Notes: generated from the letters alone by a model not told the origin. A DNA stretch of 64,000 nucleotides from Acanthamoeba sp. SK_2022b (GCA_027943245.1 JANDJZ010000184.1:30264-94263); one strand, 5' to 3'. Numbered from the stretch's first letter, positions 37,862 through 49,642 are shown. A program made the numbers and translations.

Positions 37862-38092
37862 CTTCGCGTCCTGTTGTTGGGGAGGTGCGGTGGAGGGGCG
37901 GGCGGGATGGGCGAGGTGGGGGTTGCGGGAGCCGGCGAGAGGGAAGTCGTTTCCGTTTTTGGGTTGTGTTAGATGGAGTCGAAAGCCGGTTGAGGCTTCG
38001 GTTTTTTGGTTTTGGCTGTAGGAGCGGTAGGCGGGTTCGAAGATCGTTTGGTAGGAATGCTGTGCGGCTTTCGCCCAGAACATAAACCCTCT

Positions 38093-38552
38093 TCACTGTA
38101 GAACAGCAAAAGAGGAAAAAATGAATCAAAAATATAACAAGCAAAGTAAAAATAATATCGATTGAATAATGATGAAGAGGCCAGACGACGTAAAAAATGA
38201 TGGACTGAGGAACGTACGTCGACACGCTTGTCCTGGTCACGTGTATACTGACGAGGGAGAGGAGCGGGAACGCGAGGAACTCGGACTGCCTCAGTTTCTA
38301 GTGCGGGTAATTTAATGTCCTTCTTCGATTTGGCGCAGCGTGGAGAGGTCTGCTGCGCTGGCGTATAGAATGTACGCCGAGTGTTGCGAGAGAGCAAAGG
38401 AGTGTCGAACAAGTGGGATGTGAAGCTGGACGAATAGATAGCCTCTTGTGCTAGCGCGAAATGGAAGCTAATCGCAGCAGCGTTACCTTCGTCTGCGTAA
38501 ACCGCGTGCTTCTTAGCGGAAATGGTCTCCAATCGCCGAGTTCCTCACACAT
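38093..38552 (-). other. Possible coding exons or leader upstream of PP2C (uncertain)
   Basis: On the minus strand, ATG 38550-38552 followed by a GTGAGG donor can join at an acceptor near 38493 to a long open exon. That exon encodes segments such as EGNAAAISFHFALAQEAIYS and KKDIKLPALETEAVRVPRVP and ends at a GTACGT donor near 38216. After the acceptor at 38096 the next codon is TGA if phase is kept; an alternative acceptor three bases away from that TGA would open a frame running through the PP2C leader. No family is recognised. It could be an upstream small protein, an alternative 5' part of the PP2C transcript, or chance. The first open codon in the long frame is TTG, not ATG. Confidence 0.2.
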
Positions 38553-38746
38553 TTTGCTGTCGACAATGACAAGATGCGGATCCGCAGAAAAGCGATCCCT
38601 GATATTTCCCAGGGTTCTGCGAGGAGGAGAAAAATGAGGATTTCTTTGTTGTTTCTCAGAATGCTTGTGGGGATCGCGGCATCCTCATCTTGTGTCCTCA
38701 TCTCGTAGGACAACTGCTGGATCGGACAGATAGTTACACATACCAC

Positions 38747-40249
38747 ATGGAGGGACAGCAGCAAACTCCCGAGCAGGGCGCCAGCAACGACCCCATCTTC
38801 GTAGACATCGGAGCCGATGATGAGGGACCGACCCGTATCGAGAGCTTGTGCATGAACTGCCATGAGAACGGCATCACCAATCTCCTCCTCACAAAGATCC
38901 CCTCTTTCAAGGAGATCATCCTCATGTCGTTCATGTGCAAGCACTGCGGCTTCCGTAACAATGAGATCCAATTCGGCGGCACCATCGCCGAGCGCGGCTG
39001 CATTTACAAGCTGGTCGTCACAGACAAGAGCGATCTCAACCGGCAGGTGGTCAAGTCGGACTCGGCCAGCATCTACATCCCCGAAGTCGATTTCGAGATT
39101 CCGCCATTGACCCAGAAGGGCACGCTCAACACGATCGAGGGTTTCCTCATGCAGGCCATCGAGGGCATCAGCCAGGGCCAGGAGGAGCGAAGAGCCGCGG
39201 ACCCCGCCGTTGCCGCTCAAATCGACGCCTTCATTGCCAAGCTCGAGGCCCTCAAGGAGGGCAACACCAAGTTCAACTTCATCGTCGACGATCCGGCCGG
39301 CAATTCGTTCGTCGAGAACCCCTCCGCCCCCGCTGCCGATCCCAATCTCACCATCACCCACTACGAGCGGAACCGCGAGCAGAACCGCGCCCTCGGCATC
39401 TCCCAGGCGCTGGGCGAGGGCGAAGAAGAGGAAGAGGATGAGGAGGAAGCCGAAGCGGAGAAGAAGGAGAGCAAGAAGGGCGGCGGCGGCGGCGGCCTCC
39501 TGTCGGGCGCCGACGCCGAGGCGCTGGTGAAGCGGGCGGAGGAGGGCGGCGCGGAGCACCTCGAGGAGGTCATGAAGTTCCCCGAGACCTGCGGCCTGTG
39601 CGGCAAGCGGGGCGAGACGCGCATGTGCGTGGCCCACATCCCCCACTTCAAGGACGTCATCATCATGGCCTTTATGTGCGAGGCCTGCGGCTACAAGTCC
39701 AACGAGGTCAAGTCCGGCGGCGCCATCGCCCCCAAGGGCTGCAAGATCACCCTCCGCGTCACCAACGCCGACGACCTCAACCGCGACGTCCTCAAGTCCG
39801 AGACCGCCGGCCTCGAGATCCCCGAGCTCGAGCTGGGCCTCGTCCCGGGCACCCTCGGCGGCAAGTTCAGCACCATCGAGGGCCTCCTCACCGTCATCCG
39901 GGACGACCTCAAGGACAACCCGTTCCTGCGCGGCGACAGCGCCGCCTCGGCGGACCGCATGACGTCCCTGATCGCGGGCCTCGACGACCTGCTCGCCTTC
40001 CGCAGCGGGCCCTTCACGCTGATCCTCGACGACCCGGTGGCCAACAGCTACCTCCAGAACATCTACGCCCCCGACGACGACCCCAACATGACCGTCGAGG
40101 AGTACGAGCGCTCCTGGGACCAGAACGAGGAGCTCGGCCTCAACGACATGAGGACCGAGAACTACCGGGAGGACGAGGACGGCGACGACGACCAGAAGAA
40201 CAAGGAGGAGGCGGAGGACAACGAAGCCGAGCCGAAGCAGCAGTCTTGA
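38747..40249 (+). CDS. ZPR1: Zinc finger protein ZPR1 homologue
   Basis: ZPR1 is an essential eukaryotic protein that binds eEF1A and acts as its folding chaperone. The single-exon 500-residue frame has the two-fold ZPR1 architecture. Zinc finger 1 is CMNCHENGIT...MSFMCKHCGFRNNEIQ (about 38850-38965) and zinc finger 2 is CGLCGKRGETRM...MAFMCEACGYKSNEV (about 39590-39710). Each is followed by a beta domain with the GxxCxYKLVVT/GCKITLRVT and TIEGFL/TIEGLL signatures and F.FIVDDPAGNSFVEN/FTLILDDPVANSYLQN. A Glu/Lys-rich linker separates the halves and an acidic tail ends the protein. I used ATG 38747; an upstream in-frame codon at 38690 is not ATG. No intron, unlike most neighbours. Confidence 0.97.
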   Translation: MEGQQQTPEQGASNDPIFVDIGADDEGPTRIESLCMNCHENGITNLLLTKIPSFKEIILMSFMCKHCGFRNNEIQFGGTIAERGCIYKLVVTDKSDLNRQVVKSDSASIYIPEVDFEIPPLTQKGTLNTIEGFLMQAIEGISQGQEERRAADPAVAAQIDAFIAKLEALKEGNTKFNFIVDDPAGNSFVENPSAPAADPNLTITHYERNREQNRALGISQALGEGEEEEEDEEEAEAEKKESKKGGGGGGLLSGADAEALVKRAEEGGAEHLEEVMKFPETCGLCGKRGETRMCVAHIPHFKDVIIMAFMCEACGYKSNEVKSGGAIAPKGCKITLRVTNADDLNRDVLKSETAGLEIPELELGLVPGTLGGKFSTIEGLLTVIRDDLKDNPFLRGDSAASADRMTSLIAGLDDLLAFRSGPFTLILDDPVANSYLQNIYAPDDDPNMTVEEYERSWDQNEELGLNDMRTENYREDEDGDDDQKNKEEAEDNEAEPKQQS

Positions 40250-40357
40250 CCTCTGCGCCTTCTTTTTAAATTAAAAAAACGTAATTTTTATTCTTGATTT
40301 TTTTATTTTTTTATTGACAAAAATAATTGAAAAAAAAAGGGGTAAGATAATAATACA

Positions 40358-42793
40358 ATGACGGAGGCAAGGAAGGGAGTGGAGGGGTACTACGTGGGGG
40401 TGGACGTGGGCACACAGGGCGTTCGGGCAGGCGTGGTGGGCAGAAGGCCTGGCGGTGGCGTGGGCGGGGCGGTGGTGGGGCGCGCCGAACGGCCTCTGCC
40501 GCTGCACCGGCCCGCTGCCCATCCCCACCTCTACGAGCAGTCCTCGACCGGTGCCACCCCCCTCCTCTCCTCCTCCTCTTCCTTCACTCGTCTGCCGCTC
40601 ACCCATTCGAGTGGGCGTGGCAGAGGTGTGGGACGCGGTGTGCGGGGCAGTGCGCGGTGCGTTGGAAGACGCCGGCGTGGAGCCCGCCCAAGTGCGCGGC
40701 ATCGCCTTCGACGCCACCTGCTCCCTGTACGCCGCCTCGCCGCCTTTGCTCGTCGCTCAGCCTTGACGAGTGTCGTGTGTGCGTGTGTCTGCTCCCTTCT
40801 CTCTCTCTCTCTCTCGCTGAGCCAGAGTGGTGGTGGACGCAGAGGGCCACCCGGTGAGCGTGACCCCTCCTACGAGCAAGGGCGACGCGTCGGACGGCGA
40901 GGAAGGGCCGGAGCGCAACATCATCGTGTGGCTCGACCACCGTGCCGAACACGAAACCGAGCTCATCAACGCCACTGGTACCCCCCCCCCCAAAGCCCAT
41001 GTGGGCGAGTTTGGCCGATTCGTTGGTCTCACTCACTCATTCTCTCTCGCGCGCGGGGGCAGGCCACGAGGTGCTCAAGTACGTGGGCGGCCGGATATCG
41101 CCGGAGATGGAGAGCCCCAAGATCCTCTGGCTCAAGCGCCACCTGCCCGATCGGTGGCCCCGGATGGCCCACTTCTTCGATCTCGCCGACTACCTCACCT
41201 TCAAGGTGGGTCTCTTTCTCTCTCCCCTCTTCCGCTCGTCGTTGCCGTCTCATGCTGAGGGCAACCGCCAACCCGGCGTCGTGCAGGCCACCGGAGGGGA
41301 CACCACGCGTTCGCTGTGTACCCTGGTTAGTCTGACTCACGTGTGTGTCAACACTTGATTGCGCGCGCTCTCCTCTCTCTCTCTCTCTCTCTCGCTTCCC
41401 GCTCTTTCTCGTTGCTACTGCTCCCTGCCCTCTTTCTAACCTCGTGCCTCCCCTCGCCCCGAACCAGGTGTGCAAGTGGACCTTCCTGGGCCACACGACG
41501 ACCGACAGCGCTCGTGCCACTGACGGTTGGCAGGAGACCTTCTGGCGTGGCATCGGACTTGGTACCCCCCCCTCCCTCTGTCCCCCAAACGCGCACGCAC
41601 ACGAACTGAGCTGCAATAATGGCAACGCGAATAGGTGAGTTCGTGGACGATGGCTATCGACGCGTCGGGACGCGCGTGCGGCCGATGGGCGAAGCCTTGG
41701 GCCAGGGACTCGCGCCCGAGGCCGCCGCCGCGCTGGGGCTCCTGCCCGGTGCGTGTGGCCTCCCCCTCTTCCCTTCCCCTGTGCAGCTGGGGTGGCGCGG
41801 GCTGACCGGTCATGGCCCTCCGCAGGCACTCCGGTGGGTGTGGGGATCATAGACGCCCACGCCGGCGGGATCGGCATCCTCGGCTGCGGTGCCGCGCGTC
41901 TCGAAGGTCGTGCACCGTTGTGTGTTTGTGTTGTTGTTGTGCTCGGCTGAACGTGTGGGCACGGGGACAGGCGAAGAGGGCGAGGCCGGGGAGATGGAGC
42001 AGCGGTTGGCCATCATTTGCGGCACCTCCTCCTGTCACATGGCCGTGTCTCGCCAGCCCCGGTAGGCCCTCTCCTCAAGTTATAAATATTTAATTTTTTT
42101 TAAAAAAAATGTTAATAATATTCAACTAATTTGAATGATATAAATACCACTATGTCTCCATCCAGGTTCATAGAGGGCATCTGGGGCCCCTACTACTCGG
42201 CCATGATCCCGGGCCTGTGGCTGACCGAGGTTCGTGTGTGCATGCGTGTGCGTGTGCGTGCGTGCAAGCTCACCACACACAACTGCGATCAGGGCGGGCA
42301 AAGCGCGACTGGGGCGCTGCTGGACCACATCGTCTCCACCCACGCGGCCGCCGGCCAAGTGCGCGAGGCGGCCAAGGGCCAGACCCTATACGAGGCCCTC
42401 AACGACCTCGTCCACGCTCTCGCCCGCGAAAAGTGCGTTTGGTTTGGCCTCCCCTGTGCTCCTCTCGAAGCAGTGCTGACGCCAGCCGCTTGTGTGGGGG
42501 GGGGGTAATACAGGGGCGTCGCCTTCCGCGCGCAGTTGACCCGAGACCTGCACGTCTTTCCCGACTTTCACGGCAACCGGTACCGCTCTCTCTCCCTCCC
42601 CCTCTCGCCGCCCGCCATGCTCAGCTGCGGTCCCCGGGTGAGGTCGCCGCTCGCGGATGCGACGCTGCGCGGGATGATCTCGGGCCTGCGGCTGAGCGCC
42701 ACCCAAGACGACCTGGCGCTGCTCTACCTCGCCACCATCCAGGCACGGACACGTCTCCCTCTCCGCCCATCCCATTGACATGCACACCAATCC

Positions 42794-42875
<82 letters not shown>

Positions 42876-43594
42876 AGTATCGCGCATGGCACGCGACATA
42901 TCATCGCAGAGATGAACAAGGCGGGCTACCGCATCGACACCATCCTACTGACGGGCACGCCACTCCCTACTCTGCCCTTCCACGTGCGACGTCGTTTAAC
43001 AACGTCGCGTCGTGTTCCAACACGGGGACAGGCGGCCTGTCCAAGAACCCGCTCTTCGTGCAGGAGCACGCCGACGTCACCAACTGCCGCGTGATCATCT
43101 CCAACGAGCCCGACTCCATGCTGCTCGGTACCACATCTCCCTCCCCGCCTATGCTGCTCCTCCCGAACGCAAGACACTCTTTTTGTCGACTCTCACTGTC
43201 TCTGTCTCTCTCGACACACGCGCGCGGCTCATTTCATTCGCGGGGGACAGGGACGGGCGTGCTGGCGGCGGTGGCCAGCGGCGACTTTCCCTCCATTCCG
43301 GCCGCCATGTCGGCTCTCGACCCGGGCCCGAAGGCCACCATCGCTCCCGGTACGGGCGCCCTCCCCGAGTCGCGCTGTGTAGAGTCGACAAAAAGCGTCG
43401 AAGTGGCTCTCCCCCTCTCCCTCACCCCCCCCCCCTCTCCCCCTCTCCCTCTCTGCTGTCATGCGCGCGCAGGCGGGGACGGCGCGGAGCGCGAGCGGAT
43501 TCGGGCGTACCACGACGCCAAGCACGCGGTCTTCCACGCCATGCACGCCCACCAGCTCGCCTACCGGCGCCTCATGGCAGACGACGCCTCGTGA
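40358..43594 (+). CDS. FGGY-family carbohydrate kinase
   Basis: FGGY kinases phosphorylate pentoses, pentuloses or related polyols with ATP; this subtype resembles the FGGY/YDR109C group acting on D-ribulose. ATG 40358-40360 starts [10 protein letters not shown] and leads to [17 protein letters not shown], the phosphate-1 loop. Further exons give [91 protein letters not shown] and [13 protein letters not shown]. Next comes [14 protein letters not shown], the FGGY signature area, then [20 protein letters not shown] (adenosine motif) and [14 protein letters not shown]. The stop is at 43594. At least a dozen short introns, several with C tracts after the donor and one with a long (GT)n. Full length for the family. 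It lies between the two PP2C paralogues. Confidence 0.92.
42795..42872. repeat. Intronic (GT)n microsatellite
   Basis: About 38 GT units directly before an acceptor (TGTGCAG) in the FGGY kinase gene; sense-strand (GU)n. Confidence 0.95.
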
Positions 43595-43700
43595 GGGCCT
43601 TCACACACGCGCGCGCGCGTTTCCACACAATAGCAATTATTGCAATTGAAGCCTCCCCTCTTTGTTTTGTCCCCTCTGGGACGCGCGAGACAAGGTTCAC

Positions 43701-45148
43701 TCAGAGCTCGCTGTGGTAGCGGGCTGGGCTGGGCGGCGCGTTGCTGGCGCTGGCGCTCCCCCGCGGGGACAGAGACGGATCGAGCAGGACGACGAGCGTG
43801 GTGATGTTGTCCGTCGACCCCTTCTCGTAGGCGCCGTTTGTCAACGCGTCGGCCACCTGTGCGTGTGCGTGCACCGTCAGCGTCGCCAGCCTCTTGTGGT
43901 GGTGGCAGAAGTGTGTGTGGGTGGATGTGTGTGTACAGCTTGAGCAGAGGGCCTCGGTGCACCGAGGAGGGCGTCGCGGCCCGCACGCGCGGCCTGTTCG
44001 TTGGTGTATACGTCCCACAACCCGTCGCTATGCAACGCAGTCAGGAATGTGGAATGCTGATGACGTGGCATGCATGGGGGAGGGGGAGGCTCTCTCTACC
44101 TGGCCAACACGAGGAACTGGTCGCCCGCCTGGCGCGGCACGACGCGGAGCTCGGGCTCGGCGATCAGGGCCGACCCGCCCGAGCCCGCCTTGAGCGCGCG
44201 GTCGCCAAAGACGCGGGAGACGGCGAGCACGCCCTGGAAGCGCCACACGTCGTTGGGCCGGCGGGTGACGCGCCCGCCGTAGCGCTCCACGCGCTCGATC
44301 TCGTCGGGCCGGTTGGGCTTGTGGTCCACCGACAGGGCCTGCCACTGGCCGCCCCCGTCCACGGGTCCCTCCTCCGCGTCGGGGGAGACCTCATGGACCG
44401 CGCCGCCGCAGTTGCCGCCGTCGCCGCGGTCGGTGGCCCGGTAGAGCACGCCGCGCGAGTCGCCGACGTTGGCCACGACGATGTCGGTCTCGGTCACGAT
44501 CGCCACCACCGCCGTGCTCCCCGACAGCCGGTTGGTGGCCTTGGTGCGCTGGTCCACCTTGAGGAACGTGCGCGGCAGGACGGTTTGCAGCCGCTCGATT
44601 GGCGTGCGCTGCTGGCCGCGGTCGCGCTCGCGTTCCTGGGCATAGGCCTCGACGATGGCCGGCAGCAGCGTCTCCTGCAGGAACTCCGACGCTTTCTGGG
44701 TTGTTGCAAGAGAGATAACAATATGAGTAAATAAATATTAAAAAACAAATAATAATAATAATAATAACAATAATAGACAATAAATGAATAACTGCAGCAA
44801 GCAGAGGACAGACGCGTGGGGGAGGGCTCACCGAGCCGCCGTGGCCGTCAAAGACGCCAAAGAGCGAGTGGAGGTCGCCGCCGGTGGGGCCGCTCGGGTC
44901 GGGAAGCACCACGCTGTAGGTGTCCTCCATGTGCGGCCGCCGCCCCTGCGTGGCCGCCACGGCGTACCCCTCGTCGCTCGTCGCGCAGGTGGTTCTGTTG
45001 TTGTGTTTTATCACCCCATTTAATCGATTCAATCGATGAATGGGGAATGGAGTTGGGTAGCGCAGTCTGGCTCGCCAGCGTACTTTGCGTGCAAACAAAC
45101 GAGGGCCAGCAGCAGTAGGAACGAGATGCACGTCCGTCTCATCGTCAT
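43701..45148 (-). CDS. PP2C-family protein phosphatase with predicted signal peptide
   Basis: Paralogue of the PP2C at 36102-37861, sharing RRPHMEDTYSVV, LFGVFDGHGG, GSTAVVAIVTETDIVVANVGDSR, LSVDHKPNRPDEIERVERYGGRV, LAVSRVFGDRALK, SDGLWDVYTNEQAARAG and DNITTLVVLL. It lacks the acidic/poly-Gln insert. The catalytic frame has no ATG upstream of the first motif. It does join in frame, through a GTACGC donor after 45084 and a CAACAG acceptor before 44994 (89-bp intron), to a small exon starting at ATG 45146-45148. That exon encodes MTMRRTC followed by ISFLLLLALVCLHA, a classic signal peptide. The product would enter the secretory pathway, unlike most PP2Cs. The exon join is my reading of sequence; a start outside this exon cannot be excluded. 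The stop TGA is at 43701-43703. Confidence 0.82.
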
Positions 45149-45358
45149 CCTGCCAGAGCTCAGATCTGCTGACGTGGCACACAAAATGGGACACGTGGGT
45201 GGGGCAAGTGGAAGCTCTGGATGTTGTAACAAGTCGTGGTACTCGAGTAGAGGAGTGGTCCTGGTCTGCTTATCAAAACAACCTTGTGCATTTGTAAAGA
45301 CACAACCACAAGAAACAACAAGAAGACAGCGAGTAGAGAGGGTTGTTGTCTCTCCTGT

Positions 45359-48302
45359 TCAGAATTCGAAGAGGTCGTCTGCCGTGTAGCCGAGGGACTC
45401 GAGGCCGGGGATGAGCGAGAGCTCCACCATCGCCGGCGGCCCGCACATCAGCGTGAGGGCGTCGCGGCACGCCGGGAACAGCTGCGCCCTCAACATGTGC
45501 TGCCATCATCACCACCACATGCGACTCGTGAGCGCGATGGCATGAAAGTGGAGGGGGAGGAAGAGAGGCACCTCCACAACGCGGCCGACAGAGTAACGCC
45601 ACTTCTGGCCCTGAGGCGGCTGGGACACTGGCTCGACGGGAGGCGGAAGAGGGAGGCAAAGCGCGAGCGGGTGAGCGTGACATACGTCCACACCAGCTCA
45701 GAACAAGCAACGCGGGTTGAGGACCACCGAGGGGAGGGGGAGTTGCGAGGCGGTACCGGTGTACCACACTTGGAATTGGGGGTGGTCGCGGGCGAGCTCG
45801 TCCAGCTCGCGCCTGAGAAGGATGTCCTGCGTGGTGTGGTTGGCGTACAGCAGCGACACCTGCGTCGGGTCGTCCGGGTCCTGCACGTCGCATCAACGAC
45901 GACTGACGACGATGAGGGCAACTCTCGGCGGCACGGGTAAGATCGAGAGGGGGGGGGGAGGTGCCGACCTTGCAGATGGCCCGCGCGAGTTGGTACATGG
46001 GGGTGATGCCCGTGCCGCCGGCCACCATCGAGATCTGTCGGACCTGCATCGGCCTCGCGTTTACCGCTATCCGTCTGGCCGAGAAAAGATATTTTAAATA
46101 ATTGAATTTGTTTTTTTAAAAAAAAATACTAATAGACAGAAAAAGGTCATTCATGTTGAAATAGAATAGAAAAAATAAAATAAAAGGAGATGGAGTTTAC
46201 CCTCTGCCGTGGTAGATCACGTGGCCGGCCGGGCCCTTCATCTTCAGGGTGTCGCCTATCTTGAGCGACTCGATGTGCTGCGACATGAGCCCGCCCTATC
46301 ATGTGCGCTCTCGGTGGTCAAGCTCGAGAGCTGCCAAGGGGGGCGGGGCGGAGCTCGCAAAAGGTGGGGAGGGGCCAGGAGGGGAGGAGTACCCTGGGGA
46401 AGGCCGAGCTCTTGTCGCCAAAGTAGACCTTGATCACGAACTCCACATGGCCTGCGTCGTTTGCGCCAAGACGTCTTTGATTAGCCCAACACCGACACGC
46501 ACGCACGCACGCACGCACACACACTCACACAACACGCGTGTGCGTACCGAGATCGTCGTCGGCGGTGACGGGGCCGATAGGAGTGTAGGGCCGCACGATG
46601 AGTTGCTCGTCGATGTAGGCGCCCAGCAGGACGTGCAGGCCGACCGGCAGGCCGAGGCGCACGCCCTTCTCGGCGCCCGGCAGCTTGAAGCGGAACTTGC
46701 GCGTGTCGGGCGAGATCTCCTCGCGGCCCACGAGGGTGATGTCGATCCACTTGCGCGGGTCCAGCGCCCTATCGCAGCCCCCGCGTCAGCGACGACGCGG
46801 TTGCAGGGGGGAGGGGGCATCGACATGGGCGAGGCTGCCAATCGCTGGTTGGCCGTACCTGGGCAGGTCGCGCAGGGAGGCGGGGACCTGCACGGGCGGT
46901 ATCTCGTCGTCGACGGCGATGCCGATGCAGTAGTACTCCTTGATCTCGTCGGCGTCGCGGGCGTGGATGTCGTGGTACTCGCGCGACGCGTCGTCCCCGG
47001 CCTTGAGCACCACAGGACACGTACCTGCGACGATCGACAATTAAATTAAATAAATATAATAAAAAATTAAAATAAAATAAAACCAATAAATTTCAAATAA
47101 ATCAAGATGACGCACCGCCGGGGTGGTCCTTCAAGTAGGGCGTCATGTCAAAGACGCGGCCGTCGATCACCACCCAGCAGTCGTCCTGCGTGTTGTGCTG
47201 CAGGGACGGCGAGAGCGTAAGATGAGGAATGCGTTGGTGGAATGCAACGTATGTGAGTGCGCCGGTCGTGCCTTGCGGATCTCGCTGGTGGGAATGTGTC
47301 GCCCGACGATGCGGGTCCTGGCGGCGTCGCAGTCGGGCGCGCGAGGCGGATGCGGCTCGTCCCGCGACCGGATCATCCAGCCGCCGGCCAAGCTGCCCGG
47401 CTGCACCGGGTGCTTGAAGATGCAAGCCGCCGAGCCCACCGCCGGCTCGTCCTGCACCTCCACTCGTATGCGGTACCTGCATACGCATGCATTGTCAGCG
47501 CATGCGTGTGTGTGATGTGTGGTGTGTGTGTGTGTGTTGTACCAGCAGTTGTTCATCATGCCGAGCAGGTTCCAAGTGGGGTCCGAGGGCTGTGTGTTGA
47601 GCTGTGCGTCCACCGCCCGCACGGCGATCTCGTCTGCCTTGAGCAGGCGCCATGCGTCCAGCTCCAGCGACCAGTGGCACCAGGTCTGCGACCGCCCCAC
47701 GCTTCAGCCTCCTGTACCAATTGCGGATTGCGTGCGGCGGGGGGGGGGGGTGAGAGAGAGCTGCGGTGTACCCATGAGTTGATACCGTGGCGCAGGTGGT
47801 CCTTGGTGTAGTGACGTTGGCACTGTAGCCACGTCTTGCCGCCGTCCAGCGTGACCTCGACCCGTCGAATCTCCCTGCCGCCGCCGCCGTAGGCGTAGCC
47901 GCGGAGGGTGTAGCGGGTGAGGCCGTGCTGGACGCGGAAGAACTCCTCGTGGCCGGGCGAGGTGATGACCGAGTTCACGTTGATGTGATTGAGCAGCGTC
48001 TCCGGCTTGAACCACCAGCCGCCTGCGTCCACGTTCGCAAAGTCGACGTCCGGCGGCATCACACGATTGTCTGTCTCACATCGGTTCAGGCCCTCCCGAT
48101 TAGCGGCGATCATGATTGGTGCAGCGCCATGACCGCGACCGCCACAACAATGACAAGCACGATACCGTAGTAGTGGTGCCAGTTGGTTGATTCCTCCTTG
48201 GTGACCTCGATCTTGGAGAGCCACTTGACCATGCGGCCGCCCACGTAGCCCGGCAGCACCACTCGCACGGGATAGCTTTGGGCACACGCCACGCCACGCC
48301 AC

Positions 48303-48360
<58 letters not shown>

Positions 48361-49642
48361 GTGTGATGCGATAGGCTCGGTCATCGCGTGCCGAGCACCT
48401 GTCGGGCGTTCATTGAATGGCGAGTACCCGTGGTCAGGCGGCAAGCGCTGCCTGTTCATCTCGAAGGCCAGCATCATGTCGTTGGTCTCGTCGAGCGCTG
48501 CAGCCAGCGGTATGCTGGTGCCTGCGTGATGCAGTGAGCGTGCGTTCACATGATGGAGAGGGAGGAGGGGTGTCGGGAGGAGTACCGTAGCTGCCGTGGT
48601 TGAGCTCGTCGGCGCCCTCGAAGCAAACGAAGCCAGCGCCGAGCTGGACCCCGCAGCTGCGGAGGATGCCGGCCAGGGAGACGCCTCGCCACATGGCCGT
48701 GCCCACAGCGCCCGCGCCCCAGTCGAACCCCTTGGAGCGGGTGATCGTGTTCAGCTCCTTCCTGCGGTTGCCGTCGCACACTACCGTCACCGGGATCTCG
48801 AACGTGGGCATGGCGCACAGCTCGTCCATGCTGAACTCGCGCGGCCTCTCCACCTGTCGACCGCACGGTCAATGGCCTATACCACCACATACACCCACAT
48901 CCACACCCACACCCACACACACCACACAAGCATGGACTGGGGAAAGGCGCGCGCACCATTCCGCAGACGTGGACGCGGTGGGTGTCCCAGTGGAGGCGCG
49001 GGACGGGGCCGTGGTTGCGCACGTAGTGAAGGGGCGAGGGCGTGATGAGGCCCGCCTCAACCAGCATGCCCGTCGGCGGTTCGGCGTTGAGCGGGTGCTG
49101 GCCCGTGAGTCGGATGAGGCCCTTCCCCCGACCCTCCTGCACTACCACCCCCTTCATCTTCTGCTTCTCCTTCTCTTTGACCTCCTCTTCTACTGTCCTT
49201 TCTTCCACCTTTTCTACCTCTACTTCCTCCTTCTCCTTCTTCTTGTCGGTATGCTCTTCCTTCTTCTTTGATCCGCTGGGCTCTGCCTCTTCTTCCTCCT
49301 GCTGCAGCTTGAGCTTCTGGTAGGGGTGCTTCTTCTCCCACTCGACTACCCACGCGTCGGGGTCGCGCTTGCTGTCCGGCGCCTGTGAGACCAGATGCGC
49401 TTGACGCAACTCGCCCATGGCTTTGACCACGTCATGCTCTTGTCTACTTGGCTCTGCTTCTTTGGCCAAGCCTAGCGCAACAACAAGAAGGTAAGTGGTC
49501 GCCTCACTACATTCGTGATGTTCACTGGGGAGAAGGAGCTACCCTTTTGCTCGCTATCAGGAGTGGGGAAGGAGAAACGATGCCTCCTGTGCTGGAATTG
49601 GCCTGACGCTAGGTCGTGGCGCGGGCAGGACTGCACGTTCAT
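45359..49642 (-). CDS. Assimilatory nitrate reductase [NAD(P)H]
   Basis: The enzyme reduces nitrate to nitrite in the cytosol, passing electrons from NAD(P)H through FAD and heme b5 to the molybdenum cofactor. Exon 1 (49543-49642) starts [14 protein letters not shown] and joins after a GTAGCT donor to [15 protein letters not shown] Lys/Glu-rich low-complexity insert (about 49290-49150) precedes [15 protein letters not shown]. The Mo domain follows: [24 protein letters not shown] with the Mo-ligating Cys, [20 protein letters not shown] and [21 protein letters not shown]; the dimer domain ends [14 protein letters not shown]. Cytochrome b5 has HPGG and the second heme His in [11 protein letters not shown]. 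The FAD domain has RPYTPIGPV and [10 protein letters not shown], and the NAD domain has [11 protein letters not shown] and MCGPPAMVE. The end is [14 protein letters not shown] 45359-45361. All cofactor motifs are intact. No nitrite reductase or nitrate transporter is seen in the window. Confidence 0.95.
48303..48358. repeat. Intronic (CA)n/(GT)n microsatellite
   Basis: A CA tract in an intron of the nitrate reductase molybdenum domain; (GU)n in the sense strand. Confidence 0.95.

Noticed and set aside
38513..39646. Long (377-codon) minus-strand open frame
   Set aside because: It is antisense to the ZPR1 coding exon, whose conserved motifs are on the plus strand. High GC keeps the antisense frame open.
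45149..45194. Start of the second PP2C at 45194
   Set aside because: The first codon there is GTG and no ATG occurs in that frame before the catalytic motif. The signal-peptide exon starting at 45148 gives a proper ATG and an in-frame splice.
49407..49469. Nitrate reductase start at 49469
   Set aside because: The codon is TTG directly after an acceptor-like GCGCTAG. An upstream exon with ATG 49642 splices to it in frame.
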